Source: Sphingobacterium thalpophilum
Lineage (GTDB): Bacteria > Bacteroidota > Bacteroidia > Flavobacteriales > Flavobacteriaceae
Direction: 5' to 3'
NCBI GenBank assembly: GCA_943325255.2
Contig: CALPOS020000012.1
Location: forward strand, 1 to 21,226
Length of the DNA: 21,226 bases
A program made the translations under genes and the position numbers. Below are positions 15,361-21,226 of this stretch, piece after piece (within the stretch, counting starts at the first letter, position 1; every line of letters begins with the position of its first letter). The notes under the pieces are model-generated. The model worked only from the letters and a program-made list of their open reading frames with translations, had not been told where the DNA came from and did not search any database.

Positions 15361-16020
15361 TTATAAACTTATTAACAACTGCCCACTCAACAATCCAATA
15401 TTGCCTTTAAACTTATCGCCGTTGTTTAAAGCTTTCAAATCATCATCTTTGTTGAGTTTGTTCATTATGCTATTCAAACCATATTGATAGAAAACCAGCG
15501 CGCGCACAACTTTTCCTCCTGCAGAAATACCGAAATATAAATTTCCGTTGATCGTGGTTACATCAACAATATCTTCTGCTTTTAATGCGGTTCCTGAAAT
15601 CAAATTATCTTTGTTTTCGTTGTCAATTCTGAGCTTTCCATTGACCTGCAGCACGGGACCAAAATCTAAAGAAACGTGATCTTCGACCAAATTATAACTC
15701 ATCAACAATCGTACTTGGACTCCAGAAAGTGTGTATTTTACATCTTCTTTCTTAAAAGATGTATTTATTGTTTCTAATGAAAAGGTGCTTTCCGTAAACT
15801 GCATTCCGAAAATCATACTGAAATCATTGTAATAATTTCCTCGAACGGATAAGCCAGCAATCCAACCTTGTCCGGGTTTGGCTTTGAAGTTACTTGACAA
15901 CAAAGATAGTTGGGTAATACCGCCTGAAATTCCAATACGGTTTCCGTCGCGGTAACCATATTGTGCCGTCGCGGCATTTGAACAATACAAAGCAAGTAGT
16001 AATAATAGAATTTTTTTCAT
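15361..16020 (-). CDS. Outer-membrane beta-barrel protein
   Basis: A 219-residue exported protein. From the ATG at 16020, 'MKKILLLLLALYCSNAATAQ' is a signal peptide with a plausible cleavage after the ATA-Q region. The mature part alternates hydrophobic and polar residues and is rich in Gly and aromatic residues ('IAGLSVRGNYYNDFSMIFGMQFTES', 'GVQVRLLMSYNLV', 'NLYFGISAGGKVVRALVFYQYGLN'), as in the OmpA-like or PorT-like beta-barrel families of Bacteroidota. No plug or TonB box is evident. The open frame continues 54 bases upstream, but the preferred ATG gives a clean signal peptide and has a promoter-like pair upstream. Barrel call moderate to good from composition; transported solute or role unknown. 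Confidence 0.78.
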   Translation of the reverse strand: MKKILLLLLALYCSNAATAQYGYRDGNRIGISGGITQLSLLSSNFKAKPGQGWIAGLSVRGNYYNDFSMIFGMQFTESTFSLETINTSFKKEDVKYTLSGVQVRLLMSYNLVEDHVSLDFGPVLQVNGKLRIDNENKDNLISGTALKAEDIVDVTTINGNLYFGISAGGKVVRALVFYQYGLNSIMNKLNKDDDLKALNNGDKFKGNIGLLSGQLLISL

Positions 16021-16041
16021 CTCTTTTAATAATAACCGAAG

Positions 16042-16074
16042 CGAAAGTAGTTTGTTTTTTGTAATTTGTAGCAA
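16042..16074 (-). promoter_or_regulatory. Candidate promoter of the beta-barrel gene
   Basis: On the minus strand TTG (16074-16072), 22 bases, then TACTTTCG (16049-16042), one mismatch from TAnnTTTG. It lies about 22 bases upstream of the ATG at 16020, in the divergent gap before the SPFH gene. Confidence 0.42.
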
Positions 16075-16097
16075 AATTCAATCTTAAATCAATTATT

Positions 16098-17078
16098 ATG
16101 AGTACTATCTTATTGGTCTTTTTGTTCTTCGGACTATTTATTTTGTTTTCGTCCTTCTTTACTGTCAAGCAGCAGACCGCTGTTATCATTGAACGTTTTG
16201 GTAGGTTTTTAAGTATTCGACAATCGGGACTGCAACTAAAAATCCCTTTGATTGATCGCATTGCGGGTCGCGTCAATCTAAAAATTCAGCAATTGGATGT
16301 GATTATTGAAACCAAAACAAAGGATAATGTTTTTGTAAAACTCAAAGTTTCTGTGCAATTTATGGTGGTAAAAGATACCGTTTACGATGCATTTTACAAA
16401 TTAGAATATCCTCACGATCAAATCACATCGTATGTTTTTGATGTTGTAAGAGCTGAAGTTCCAAAACTAATTCTCGACGATGTTTTTGAAAGAAAAGATG
16501 ATATTGCTATTGCAGTAAAAAGAGAACTAAACGAAGCGATGACTACATACGGATACACAATTATTAATACGTTAGTTACTGATATTGATCCTGATATTCA
16601 AGTAAAAAACGCAATGAACAGAATCAACGCCGCTGATCGTGAGAAAACAGTAGCTGAATTTGAAGCAGAAGCATCAAGGATTCGTATTGTCGCCAAAGCC
16701 AAAGCTGAGGCAGAAAGCAAGCGTTTACAAGGTCAAGGTATTGCCGATCAAAGACGTGAGATTGCTAAAGGATTGGTAGAAAGTGTAGATGTTTTGAACA
16801 AAGTGGGCATCAATTCGCAGGAAGCTTCTGCATTGATTGTCGTGACACAACATTACGATACGTTGCAGGCAATTGGAGCCGATACCAATTCGAATTTAAT
16901 ACTATTGCCCAATTCTCCTCAAGCGGGAAGTGATATGCTAAACAATATGGTGGCAAGTTTTACAGCGAGTAATTTAGTCGGCGAGTCGATGAAGAAAGGA
17001 ATGAAAATCGATAAACCGCTAAAAAACAGTAAACCTCCGAAAGAAAATGATGAAAATCTAGAAGAGGAACAACAATAA
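16098..17078 (+). CDS. SPFH/band-7 domain membrane protein (stomatin/paraslipin type)
   Basis: A 326-residue stomatin/prohibitin-family protein. One N-terminal membrane segment (about 3-22) is followed by 'VKQQTAVIIERFGRFLSIRQSGLQLKIPLIDRIAGRVNLKIQQ' (about 23-65), the start of the SPFH domain. The rest of the domain, with 'VFVKLKVSVQFMVV' and 'DPDIQVKNAMNRINAADREKTVAEFEAEASRIRIVAKAKAEAESKRLQGQG', leads into an Ala/Glu-rich coiled-coil (about 180-235). 'GIADQRREIAKGLVES' is typical of bacterial paraslipins. These proteins form large membrane-microdomain assemblies that scaffold proteases or other partners. No NfeD-like partner gene is adjacent. The C-terminal tail is Lys/Glu-rich and probably disordered. 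It converges on the DUF6327-like gene through a shared hairpin. Family firm; partner unknown. Confidence 0.93.
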   Translation: MSTILLVFLFFGLFILFSSFFTVKQQTAVIIERFGRFLSIRQSGLQLKIPLIDRIAGRVNLKIQQLDVIIETKTKDNVFVKLKVSVQFMVVKDTVYDAFYKLEYPHDQITSYVFDVVRAEVPKLILDDVFERKDDIAIAVKRELNEAMTTYGYTIINTLVTDIDPDIQVKNAMNRINAADREKTVAEFEAEASRIRIVAKAKAEAESKRLQGQGIADQRREIAKGLVESVDVLNKVGINSQEASALIVVTQHYDTLQAIGADTNSNLILLPNSPQAGSDMLNNMVASFTASNLVGESMKKGMKIDKPLKNSKPPKENDENLEEEQQ

Positions 17079-17087
17079 TTAAAAAAG

Positions 17088-17111
17088 AAAAGAGACTTAA
17101 TCGTCTCTTTT
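17088..17111. terminator. Bidirectional terminator between SPFH and DUF6327-like genes
   Basis: AAAAGAGAC (17088-17096) pairs with GTCTCTTTT (17103-17111) around a 6-base loop, extended by A-rich and T-rich flanks. The right arm is inside the 3' end of the convergent gene and encodes its Lys/Arg/Asp tail. Confidence 0.75.
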
Positions 17112-17351
17112 TCTTTTTAAAATCCACTTGATTATATAGGGCAGTGCTATGTTGATGACGTCCATGTAGGAATTAGCGAAAATCGTCTTGTAGGAGCTTA
17201 AAAAATTGCTTACGATTCCTTGCGGCGTAAAGCTTTCTTTTGTTTTTTGAAAACTCAAAACGAGCTTTTGATATTCGATTTCTTTCTCAAGCTTTAAAAT
17301 CTCCAAATCGTTTTCAATTTGAGCGTAAGAGGAATATTTCTTCGTATCCAT
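17097..17351 (-). CDS. Small DUF6327-like protein
   Basis: An 84-residue protein, 'MDTKKYSSYAQIENDLEILK' followed by a charged helical stretch (about 10-45) and a mildly hydrophobic segment near 60-78 ('SYMDVINIALPYIIKWILKRK'). The N-terminal pattern resembles the DUF6327 family that accompanies YtxH-like and holin-like genes in flavobacteria, but this is recognition from memory and should be treated as tentative. It is the last gene of a three-gene minus-strand cluster, with three bases separating it from the holin-like gene. The function is unknown. A peripheral membrane role beside its neighbours is plausible. Confidence 0.68.
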   Translation of the reverse strand: MDTKKYSSYAQIENDLEILKLEKEIEYQKLVLSFQKTKESFTPQGIVSNFLSSYKTIFANSYMDVINIALPYIIKWILKRKRDD

Positions 17352-17354
17352 TGC

Positions 17355-17705
17355 TTAGTCGTTAAAAAAGATTTCTGAAAAATTCTCCATCACTTTACCT
17401 TCCATTATTTTGTCCTTGATTAGAAACAAAAGTGCTGTAAATACGGCGTAAACTCCTGCAACAACTAGGAATCCTAACGCGTAACTGTCTAATGATTTAC
17501 CAATTGCGAAAGCCGCCGCCACCGAACAAAAAAGCATAACCATACTGAAACATAAGAGAATTAAAGTAAACTTTAGAATCATAGTCGTCGACTTCATCGC
17601 CACTTTAAATCCCCATAATTTATAATAAGCGACACTTTTTTCAAGGTAAACGTGCACTTGTTCTTGAATATCTTCTGTATGTTCTTTTAATTCATCAAAA
17701 GCCAT
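17355..17705 (-). CDS. Holin-like small membrane protein (phage holin family type)
   Basis: A 116-residue protein with an amphipathic N-terminal part and two clear membrane helices (about 40-70, 'MILKFTLILLCFSMVMLFCSV', and 75-97, 'ALGFLVVAGVYAVFTALLFLI'), and a short charged C-terminus. It resembles the small 'phage holin family' or Holin-X-type proteins often annotated in Bacteroidota chromosomes, which are not part of prophages and whose role is unknown. There are no lysis or phage genes around it, so a phage function is unlikely. It lies between a YtxH-like gene and a DUF6327-like gene, which suggests an envelope or stress cluster. Family call moderate. Confidence 0.72.
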   Translation of the reverse strand: MAFDELKEHTEDIQEQVHVYLEKSVAYYKLWGFKVAMKSTTMILKFTLILLCFSMVMLFCSVAAAFAIGKSLDSYALGFLVVAGVYAVFTALLFLIKDKIMEGKVMENFSEIFFND

Positions 17706-17725
17706 AAGCGTATGTTTTGGTTTTA

Positions 17726-18055
17726 TTATTTCTGCAACTTCGCATTCTCCTTTTTCAAGTCTGCCAGTTTCGTTTCTAAAAACGAAATCACATCTTCGGT
17801 TTTATGACTCATGTTAGATACGAGATCGTCGTATGTTTCTTCTAAATCAAATTGCGTGTTTGACGCTTTCGATCTAAATCCTTCGGTTGCGCTATTAATC
17901 TTACTTTTCAGATTTTTCTTCGCATCATCAAATCCGTCTTTGATTTTTTCTCTCGTTTTTGATCCTTTATCCGGTGCCATCAAAATTCCAGCAACCGCTC
18001 CGATTGCTGCGCCAGCCAAAAGTGCTAAAAGGGTATTTCCTGTGTTATTTGACAT
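17726..18055 (-). CDS. YtxH domain-containing protein
   Basis: A 109-residue protein. After a short polar N-terminus, 'LLALLAGAAIGAVAGILMAPDKGSKTREKI' (about 9-38) is the glycine-rich membrane helix and GxxxAP..G..TR motif that define YtxH-like proteins. The rest is a charged helical region that probably forms a coiled-coil ('VISFLETKLADLKKENAKLQ'). In Bacillus YtxH is a general-stress protein, and a similar role is only inferred here. It is the first gene of a three-gene minus-strand unit, 20 bases before the holin-like start. A one-mismatch -7 box (TACCTTTA, minus strand, 18084-18091) lies upstream. Family firm; function unproven. Confidence 0.85.
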   Translation of the reverse strand: MSNNTGNTLLALLAGAAIGAVAGILMAPDKGSKTREKIKDGFDDAKKNLKSKINSATEGFRSKASNTQFDLEETYDDLVSNMSHKTEDVISFLETKLADLKKENAKLQK

Positions 18056-18355
18056 GATATTATGTATTAAATTAATATTTACCTAAAGGTACGGATTTTG
18101 TTAACAAGTCTGTGTTAATAACTTAAAAATTTACCTAATAAGTTTAAAATACTTATTTAAACTCTTTGTATTGGCTAAATTTCATAAAAACACACGGTAA
18201 GTCAAAAAATAAATAAATGTTGTTTATAACTGAAATATGAGATTCGTTTTTAATAGTCGTTTGCAATAGATTTTTGATTTAAAATAGTTTTTAGTAATAA
18301 TAGAAAAGCGCCCCGATTAGAGCGCTTTTCTATTTAAATTATCTATTGTCGAAAA
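18056..18355. other. 300-base AT-rich intergenic region
   Basis: Between the YtxH start and the glnS stop there is no credible ORF. It contains the YtxH upstream region, two copies of TTTACCTAA (18078-18086 and 18130-18138), a weak AT-only inverted repeat (18141-18147 with 18157-18163) and, at its end, the glnS terminator 18299-18334. I see no tRNA-like or riboswitch structure. Confidence 0.6.
18299..18334 (-). terminator. Intrinsic terminator of glnS
   Basis: AATAGAAAAGCGC (18299-18311) and GCGCTTTTCTATT (18322-18334) form a perfect 13-bp stem around a 10-base loop. It lies 22 bases after the glnS stop on the minus strand. The stem itself supplies the trailing T/A tract. Confidence 0.85.
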
Positions 18356-20452
18356 CTACATCGAAAAAAGGAGTTCTTTTACTTTTTCGTCTTTTTCTGT
18401 TGTTTTGAGATTTTCAAGAAATGAACGTAAAGCTTGTAATGAAATGTCGTCTTTTTGTAAATTTTGAATCGCTTCAATTCTCACAAACGGAGATTCACTT
18501 CTCAGCGACATGCTATACAATTTTTGAATGGTCTCTTCGTCAAAATCCTTTGGCGCAATTTGACTAGAATATTTCAACATGAAGTTGGCAAACAACAAGG
18601 AACTCTTATTATTAGCAATATTTTTCTTTAATACATTTTGCAGCAAACTAAAATTCGTCACCGCCTGAATGCTTTCCTTGATTGCATTTTCAACTTCATT
18701 TCGCTCCGATTCTTCATCAACTTTGAAGAATTTGTTGATTTCCTTTAAAGAATTATTCAAGCTATTTTCTTCTTTTTTGCCTTTCTCTTCCCAAGCATCT
18801 TTGAGGCCAACGGTTTTATTAAAAACCAAACTTTCAGCTACAGAATCCTTATCTACAGTGAAATATCCCAAACGTTGGAATTGAAATTTATCTTCAATCT
18901 GAGCATTCTTCAAACTTGGCTCGACATAACCGGTAACAATCTTCAAAGAATCTGGATTGACGAACTCAAGGAAATCTTTTTCTTTATGCGAATCAGGCGC
19001 TTCATCCACAAACAAACGATCGTACAATCGAACTTCCGCTTGCACAGCATGTGCAATAGAAACCCAATGCAAAGTTCCAGATACTCTTCTTTGACTGGCT
19101 TCTGTTCCGCTACCGCTTAAACTTTCGGTATCATAAGTGACGTGAATTTCAGTAATTTTTCCTGTTGCATCCTTGATAACACTTTCTCCTTTAATGATAT
19201 AGCCATTTTTTAATCGAACTTCTCTACCAATACTTAAGCGAAAAAACTTCGCTGGCGCTTCTTCTAAAAAGTCTTCTCTTTCGATGTATAATTCTTTAGA
19301 AAAAGGTACTTTTCTAAAACCTGCGGTTTCGTCTTCTTGGTTGTTTTCTGCGTCTAGCCACTCTACATGTCCCTCCGGATAATTTGCAATAACCAACTTC
19401 ACCGGATCTAAAACTGCCATGACTCTCGGTGCAGTCTTGTTCAAATCTTCTCTGATACAAAACTCTAAAACCGAAACGTCGATTAAGTTATCACGTTTGG
19501 CAATTCCTGTCGTGTTGGCAAAATTGCGAAGCGATGCCGGCGTATAACCTCTTCTTCTCAAGCCGGAAATCGTCGACATTCTCGGGTCGTCCCAACCTTT
19601 TACATGGTTTTCCTTTACCAATTGCAACAACTTTCTTTTACTAACCACAGTATGACTTAGATTTCTTCTAGCAAACTCACGTTGCTTCGGACGAACTAAA
19701 TTTGAATCATAAATTTGATCCAAAAACCAATCATACAATTCACGGTGCGGCAAAAATTCTAAGGTGCAGAATGAATGTGAAATTTGTTCCAAATAATCAC
19801 TTTCCCCATGCGCCCAATCGTACATCGGATAGATACACCATTGATCACCAGTTCTGTGATGGTGTTTGTGTAGAATGCGATACATAATCGGATCACGCAT
19901 CAACATATTGGTCGATTTCATATCAATTTTAGCCCGAAGAATGTGAGTTCCTTCTTCAAACTCACCCGATTTCATCCGCTCGAAAAGATCTAAATTTTCT
20001 TCAACAGATCGGTTGCGAAACGGACTGTCTGTTCCTGGTGTAGATGGCGTCCCTTTTTGAATAGCCATTTCCTCTGAAGATTGACTGTCAACGTAAGCTT
20101 TACCTTTCTTGATGAAATCAATAGTCCAATCGTATAATTGCTGGAAATAATCAGAAGCGTAACGCTCTTCAGCCCACTGATAGCCTAACCATTGAACATC
20201 TCTTTTGATGGCGTCTACAAATTCTTGTTCTTCTTTCGCTGGATTGGTATCGTCAAAACGAAGGTTAACCGGCGCTATATAATCGATTCCCAAACCAAAA
20301 TTCAAAGCGATAGCGCTGGCGTGACCAATATGCAAATATCCATTGGGTTCTGGTGGAAAACGAAAACGCAATTTTGAAGTCGATAAGCCATTTTTCAGAT
20401 CTTCTTCAATAATTTGCTCGATAAAATTCAATGCTTTTTCTTCCGTTGACAT
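18356..20452 (-). CDS. glnS: Glutamine--tRNA ligase with C-terminal extension
   Basis: Class I synthetase that charges tRNA-Gln. From the ATG at 20452 it has 698 residues. The core shows 'FRFPPEPNGYLHIGHASAI' (HIGH motif near residues 28-46), 'NLRFDDTNPAKEEQEFV', 'YDWAHGESDYLEQISHSFCTLEF', and 'SHTVVSKRKLLQLV' carrying the VVSKR form of the KMSKS loop. The anticodon-binding beta-barrels end at 'FQFQRLGYFTVDKDSVAESLVFNKTVGLKDAWE'. After that, about 136 residues (about 563-698) remain that E. coli GlnRS lacks. They are helical, and 'SESPFVRIEAIQNLQKDDI' has a HEAT-repeat look. A TTG two codons upstream (20458) is possible but less likely. A perfect -7 box lies upstream, and a strong terminator follows. 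Enzyme call very firm; extension function unknown. Confidence 0.97.
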   Translation of the reverse strand: MSTEEKALNFIEQIIEEDLKNGLSTSKLRFRFPPEPNGYLHIGHASAIALNFGLGIDYIAPVNLRFDDTNPAKEEQEFVDAIKRDVQWLGYQWAEERYASDYFQQLYDWTIDFIKKGKAYVDSQSSEEMAIQKGTPSTPGTDSPFRNRSVEENLDLFERMKSGEFEEGTHILRAKIDMKSTNMLMRDPIMYRILHKHHHRTGDQWCIYPMYDWAHGESDYLEQISHSFCTLEFLPHRELYDWFLDQIYDSNLVRPKQREFARRNLSHTVVSKRKLLQLVKENHVKGWDDPRMSTISGLRRRGYTPASLRNFANTTGIAKRDNLIDVSVLEFCIREDLNKTAPRVMAVLDPVKLVIANYPEGHVEWLDAENNQEDETAGFRKVPFSKELYIEREDFLEEAPAKFFRLSIGREVRLKNGYIIKGESVIKDATGKITEIHVTYDTESLSGSGTEASQRRVSGTLHWVSIAHAVQAEVRLYDRLFVDEAPDSHKEKDFLEFVNPDSLKIVTGYVEPSLKNAQIEDKFQFQRLGYFTVDKDSVAESLVFNKTVGLKDAWEEKGKKEENSLNNSLKEINKFFKVDEESERNEVENAIKESIQAVTNFSLLQNVLKKNIANNKSSLLFANFMLKYSSQIAPKDFDEETIQKLYSMSLRSESPFVRIEAIQNLQKDDISLQALRSFLENLKTTEKDEKVKELLFSM

Positions 20453-20470
20453 ATTCAAAAATTAGAGTCG

Positions 20471-20478
20471 CAAAGTTA
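20471..20478 (-). promoter_or_regulatory. -7 box of glnS
   Basis: TAACTTTG on the minus strand matches TAnnTTTG exactly, 18 bases before the ATG at 20452. No matching TTG at the -33 position was found. Confidence 0.45.
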
Positions 20479-20594
20479 TTAAAATAGTTGGTAAATTCGT
20501 CTCACTGTTGATTTGCTTGTTTGATTTTATTACTACAAACAAATATTTCATACTTTTACTAAAAAGACACTAAATCCAATTCATTTATTATTTC

Positions 20595-20954
20595 ATGGGA
20601 ACTATTAAATTAAAAAACATTCGAACCTATTCCTATCACGGCTGCTTGTTAGAAGAAGGAAAAATCGGATCAGATTATAAAGTTGACTTAGAAGTAAAAA
20701 CCGATCTGCGCAAGTCTTCCATTTCTGACGCGCTTGAAGATACGGTTGACTATGTAATTTTGAATCGAATTGTAATGGAAGAAATGGAGATTCGTTCTAA
20801 ATTACTGGAGCACGTCGCGCATCGTATCATTGCTAGGATTTTTAAAGAAATTCCATCTATTTCTAGAATCGTACTAGCAGTTTCTAAAATCAATCCTCCC
20901 ATAGATGGTGATGTTGAAGCGGTTACTATTGAAATGGAAGAGTACAGAAATTGA
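20595..20954 (+). CDS. folB: Dihydroneopterin aldolase
   Basis: Folate-pathway enzyme that converts 7,8-dihydroneopterin to 6-hydroxymethyl-7,8-dihydropterin and glycolaldehyde. The 119-residue protein has the family length and order: 'IKLKNIRTYSYHGCLLEEGKIGSDYKVDLEV' (about 4-34) with the conserved YHG..EE.. segment, 'DALEDTVDYVILNRIV' (about 45-60), 'SKLLEHVAHRIIARIF' (about 68-84) with the LLE-A-I signature, and 'RIVLAVSKINPPIDGDVEAVTIEME' at the end, including the K.NPP motif with the catalytic Lys. It is transcribed divergently from glnS. A one-mismatch -7 box (TACTTTTA, 20551-20558) lies about 36 bases upstream, with its best TTG too far away (27 bases). No other folate genes are in the window. 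Identification firm. Confidence 0.93.
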   Translation: MGTIKLKNIRTYSYHGCLLEEGKIGSDYKVDLEVKTDLRKSSISDALEDTVDYVILNRIVMEEMEIRSKLLEHVAHRIIARIFKEIPSISRIVLAVSKINPPIDGDVEAVTIEMEEYRN

Positions 20955-20980
20955 TACCCAAAAGAATTTCAAGATTAAAA

Positions 20981-21010
20981 TTTGAAATTCAAAATTATTT
21001 ATTAAGTTTG
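20981..21010 (+). promoter_or_regulatory. Promoter of tRNA-Cys
   Basis: TTTG at 20981-20984 (TTG 20982-20984), 18 bases, then TAAGTTTG at 21003-21010, an exact TAnnTTTG. Both elements and spacing fit the Bacteroidetes consensus, 16 bases before the tRNA 5' end. This is the best promoter match in the window. Confidence 0.7.
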
Positions 21011-21026
21011 CCGTCCAATGCACAAT

Positions 21027-21097
21027 GGCGTCGTGGCCGAGCGGCTAGGCTGGGCTCTGCAAAAGCTCCTACTCCGGTTCGAATCCGGACGATGCCT
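21027..21097 (+). tRNA. tRNA-Cys (anticodon GCA)
   Basis: Folds as a cloverleaf by eye. The acceptor stem is GGCGTCG (21027-21033) with CGATGCC (21090-21096), including one G-U pair. The D arm is GCC/GGC. The anticodon stem GGGCT/AGCTC encloses the loop CTGCAAA with anticodon GCA. The T stem TCCGG/CCGGA encloses TTCGAAT. Position 73 is T, the cysteine identity discriminator. CCA is not encoded. A strong promoter precedes it and a terminator follows. Its 3' 19 bases are repeated downstream at 21167-21185. Confidence 0.95.
21077..21095 (+). repeat. tRNA-Cys 3' tail, first copy of a 19-bp direct repeat
   Basis: GTTCGAATCCGGACGATGC covers the last T-stem base, the T loop and the 3' side of the T and acceptor stems of tRNA-Cys. 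The identical sequence recurs at 21167-21185, offset by 90 bp. Confidence 0.92.
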
Positions 21098-21100
21098 CAA

Positions 21101-21130
21101 AACCTTCAAATTATTTTGAAGGTTTTTTTT
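21101..21130 (+). terminator. Terminator of tRNA-Cys
   Basis: AACCTTCAAA (21101-21110) pairs with TTTGAAGGTT (21115-21124) around TTAT, followed by a T-run through 21130. It starts three bases after the tRNA 3' end region. Confidence 0.85.
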
Positions 21131-21166
21131 ATGTCTCATTTTTAGAAAAAATGAATTAAAGTTATT

Positions 21167-21185
21167 GTTCGAATCCGGACGATGC
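21167..21185 (+). repeat. tRNA-Cys 3' tail, second copy (truncated tRNA remnant or att-like site)
   Basis: An exact 19-bp copy of the tRNA-Cys 3' tail, without the rest of a cloverleaf in front of it (the upstream 66 bases are AT-rich and unrelated). It is followed at the same distance by a hairpin and T-run like the one after the real tRNA. Confidence 0.88.
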
Positions 21186-21190
21186 ACTGG

Positions 21191-21218
21191 AAATCTTCAT
21201 TGAAATTGAAGGTTTTTT
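21191..21218 (+). terminator. Terminator-like hairpin after the second tRNA tail
   Basis: AAATCTTCA (21191-21199) pairs with TGAAGGTTT (21207-21215) with one G-T pair, then a T-run. The 27-base spacing from repeat end to T-run is identical in length to the first unit. Confidence 0.7.
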
Positions 21219-21226
21219 TATGGTTC

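Noticed and set aside
17355..17705. Holin-like gene as evidence for a prophage
   Set aside because: No lysin, capsid, integrase or other phage genes nearby; neighbours are chromosomal envelope genes.
18141..18163. AT-only inverted repeat in the YtxH-glnS gap as a small RNA or terminator
   Set aside because: Seven A/T pairs are expected by chance in such AT-rich sequence, and no promoter or T-run fits.
20951..21187. Short ORFs on both strands across the tRNA-Cys region
   Set aside because: They run through the tRNA and its terminator; composition is not protein-like and the tRNA explains the sequence.

Overview
The window looks like chromosome from a member of the Flavobacteriaceae, probably Flavobacterium or a close relative. 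It is AT-rich and gene-dense. Ribosome-binding sites are not evident, several genes carry the Bacteroidetes-type -7 box TAnnTTTG, and most proteins are ordinary housekeeping or Bacteroidota-specific families. No insertion sequence, CRISPR array, phage or rRNA operon was seen.

Layout. 1-1134 is the 3' part of holB (DNA polymerase III delta'), followed by a small DoxX-like membrane protein (1139-1522). These converge on a long minus-strand PIF1-type helicase with a C-terminal HTH domain (1566-3839). The minus strand then carries an SGNH-like membrane-anchored protein (3873-4799), an OmpH/Skp-like lipoprotein (4887-5453), a SAM methyltransferase (5518-6363), a small lipoprotein (6363-6848), mnmG (6883-8754), ybeY (8754-9203) and a large DUF4175 membrane protein (9196-12582). 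From the DUF4175 gene to the methyltransferase, genes overlap or nearly touch and are probably co-transcribed. Divergent from this block are an AlkB-like di-iron monooxygenase (12717-13745) and gltX (13827-15329). gltX converges, through a shared terminator, on an outer-membrane beta-barrel gene (15361-16020). An SPFH/band-7 protein (16098-17078) converges on a three-gene envelope or stress cluster: YtxH-like, holin-like and a DUF6327-like protein (17097-18055). After a 300-base AT-rich gap come glnS (minus, 18356-20452), folB (plus, 20595-20954) and tRNA-Cys(GCA) (21027-21097).

The two most interesting signals are not genes. First, two near-identical 16-bp palindromes matching the ParB-binding parS consensus flank mnmG: 8788-8803 is a full match inside the 3' end of ybeY, and 6865-6880 has one mismatch at an apparent alternative start of the lipoprotein gene. 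A weaker match lies inside holB at 642-657. This suggests the region is origin-proximal and takes part in chromosome partitioning. Second, the 3' 19 bases of tRNA-Cys are repeated exactly 90 bp downstream. In both places they are followed by a similar intrinsic terminator, and the last bases of the window could begin a third copy. This is either a tRNA-tail/terminator repeat array or the scar of integration at the tRNA.

Functionally the window is rich in translation genes (gltX, glnS, mnmG, ybeY, tRNA-Cys), envelope proteins (OmpH, beta-barrel, DUF4175, SPFH, lipoproteins) and DNA metabolism (holB, PIF1-like helicase, parS). I did not find a clear novel multi-gene defence or mobile system.
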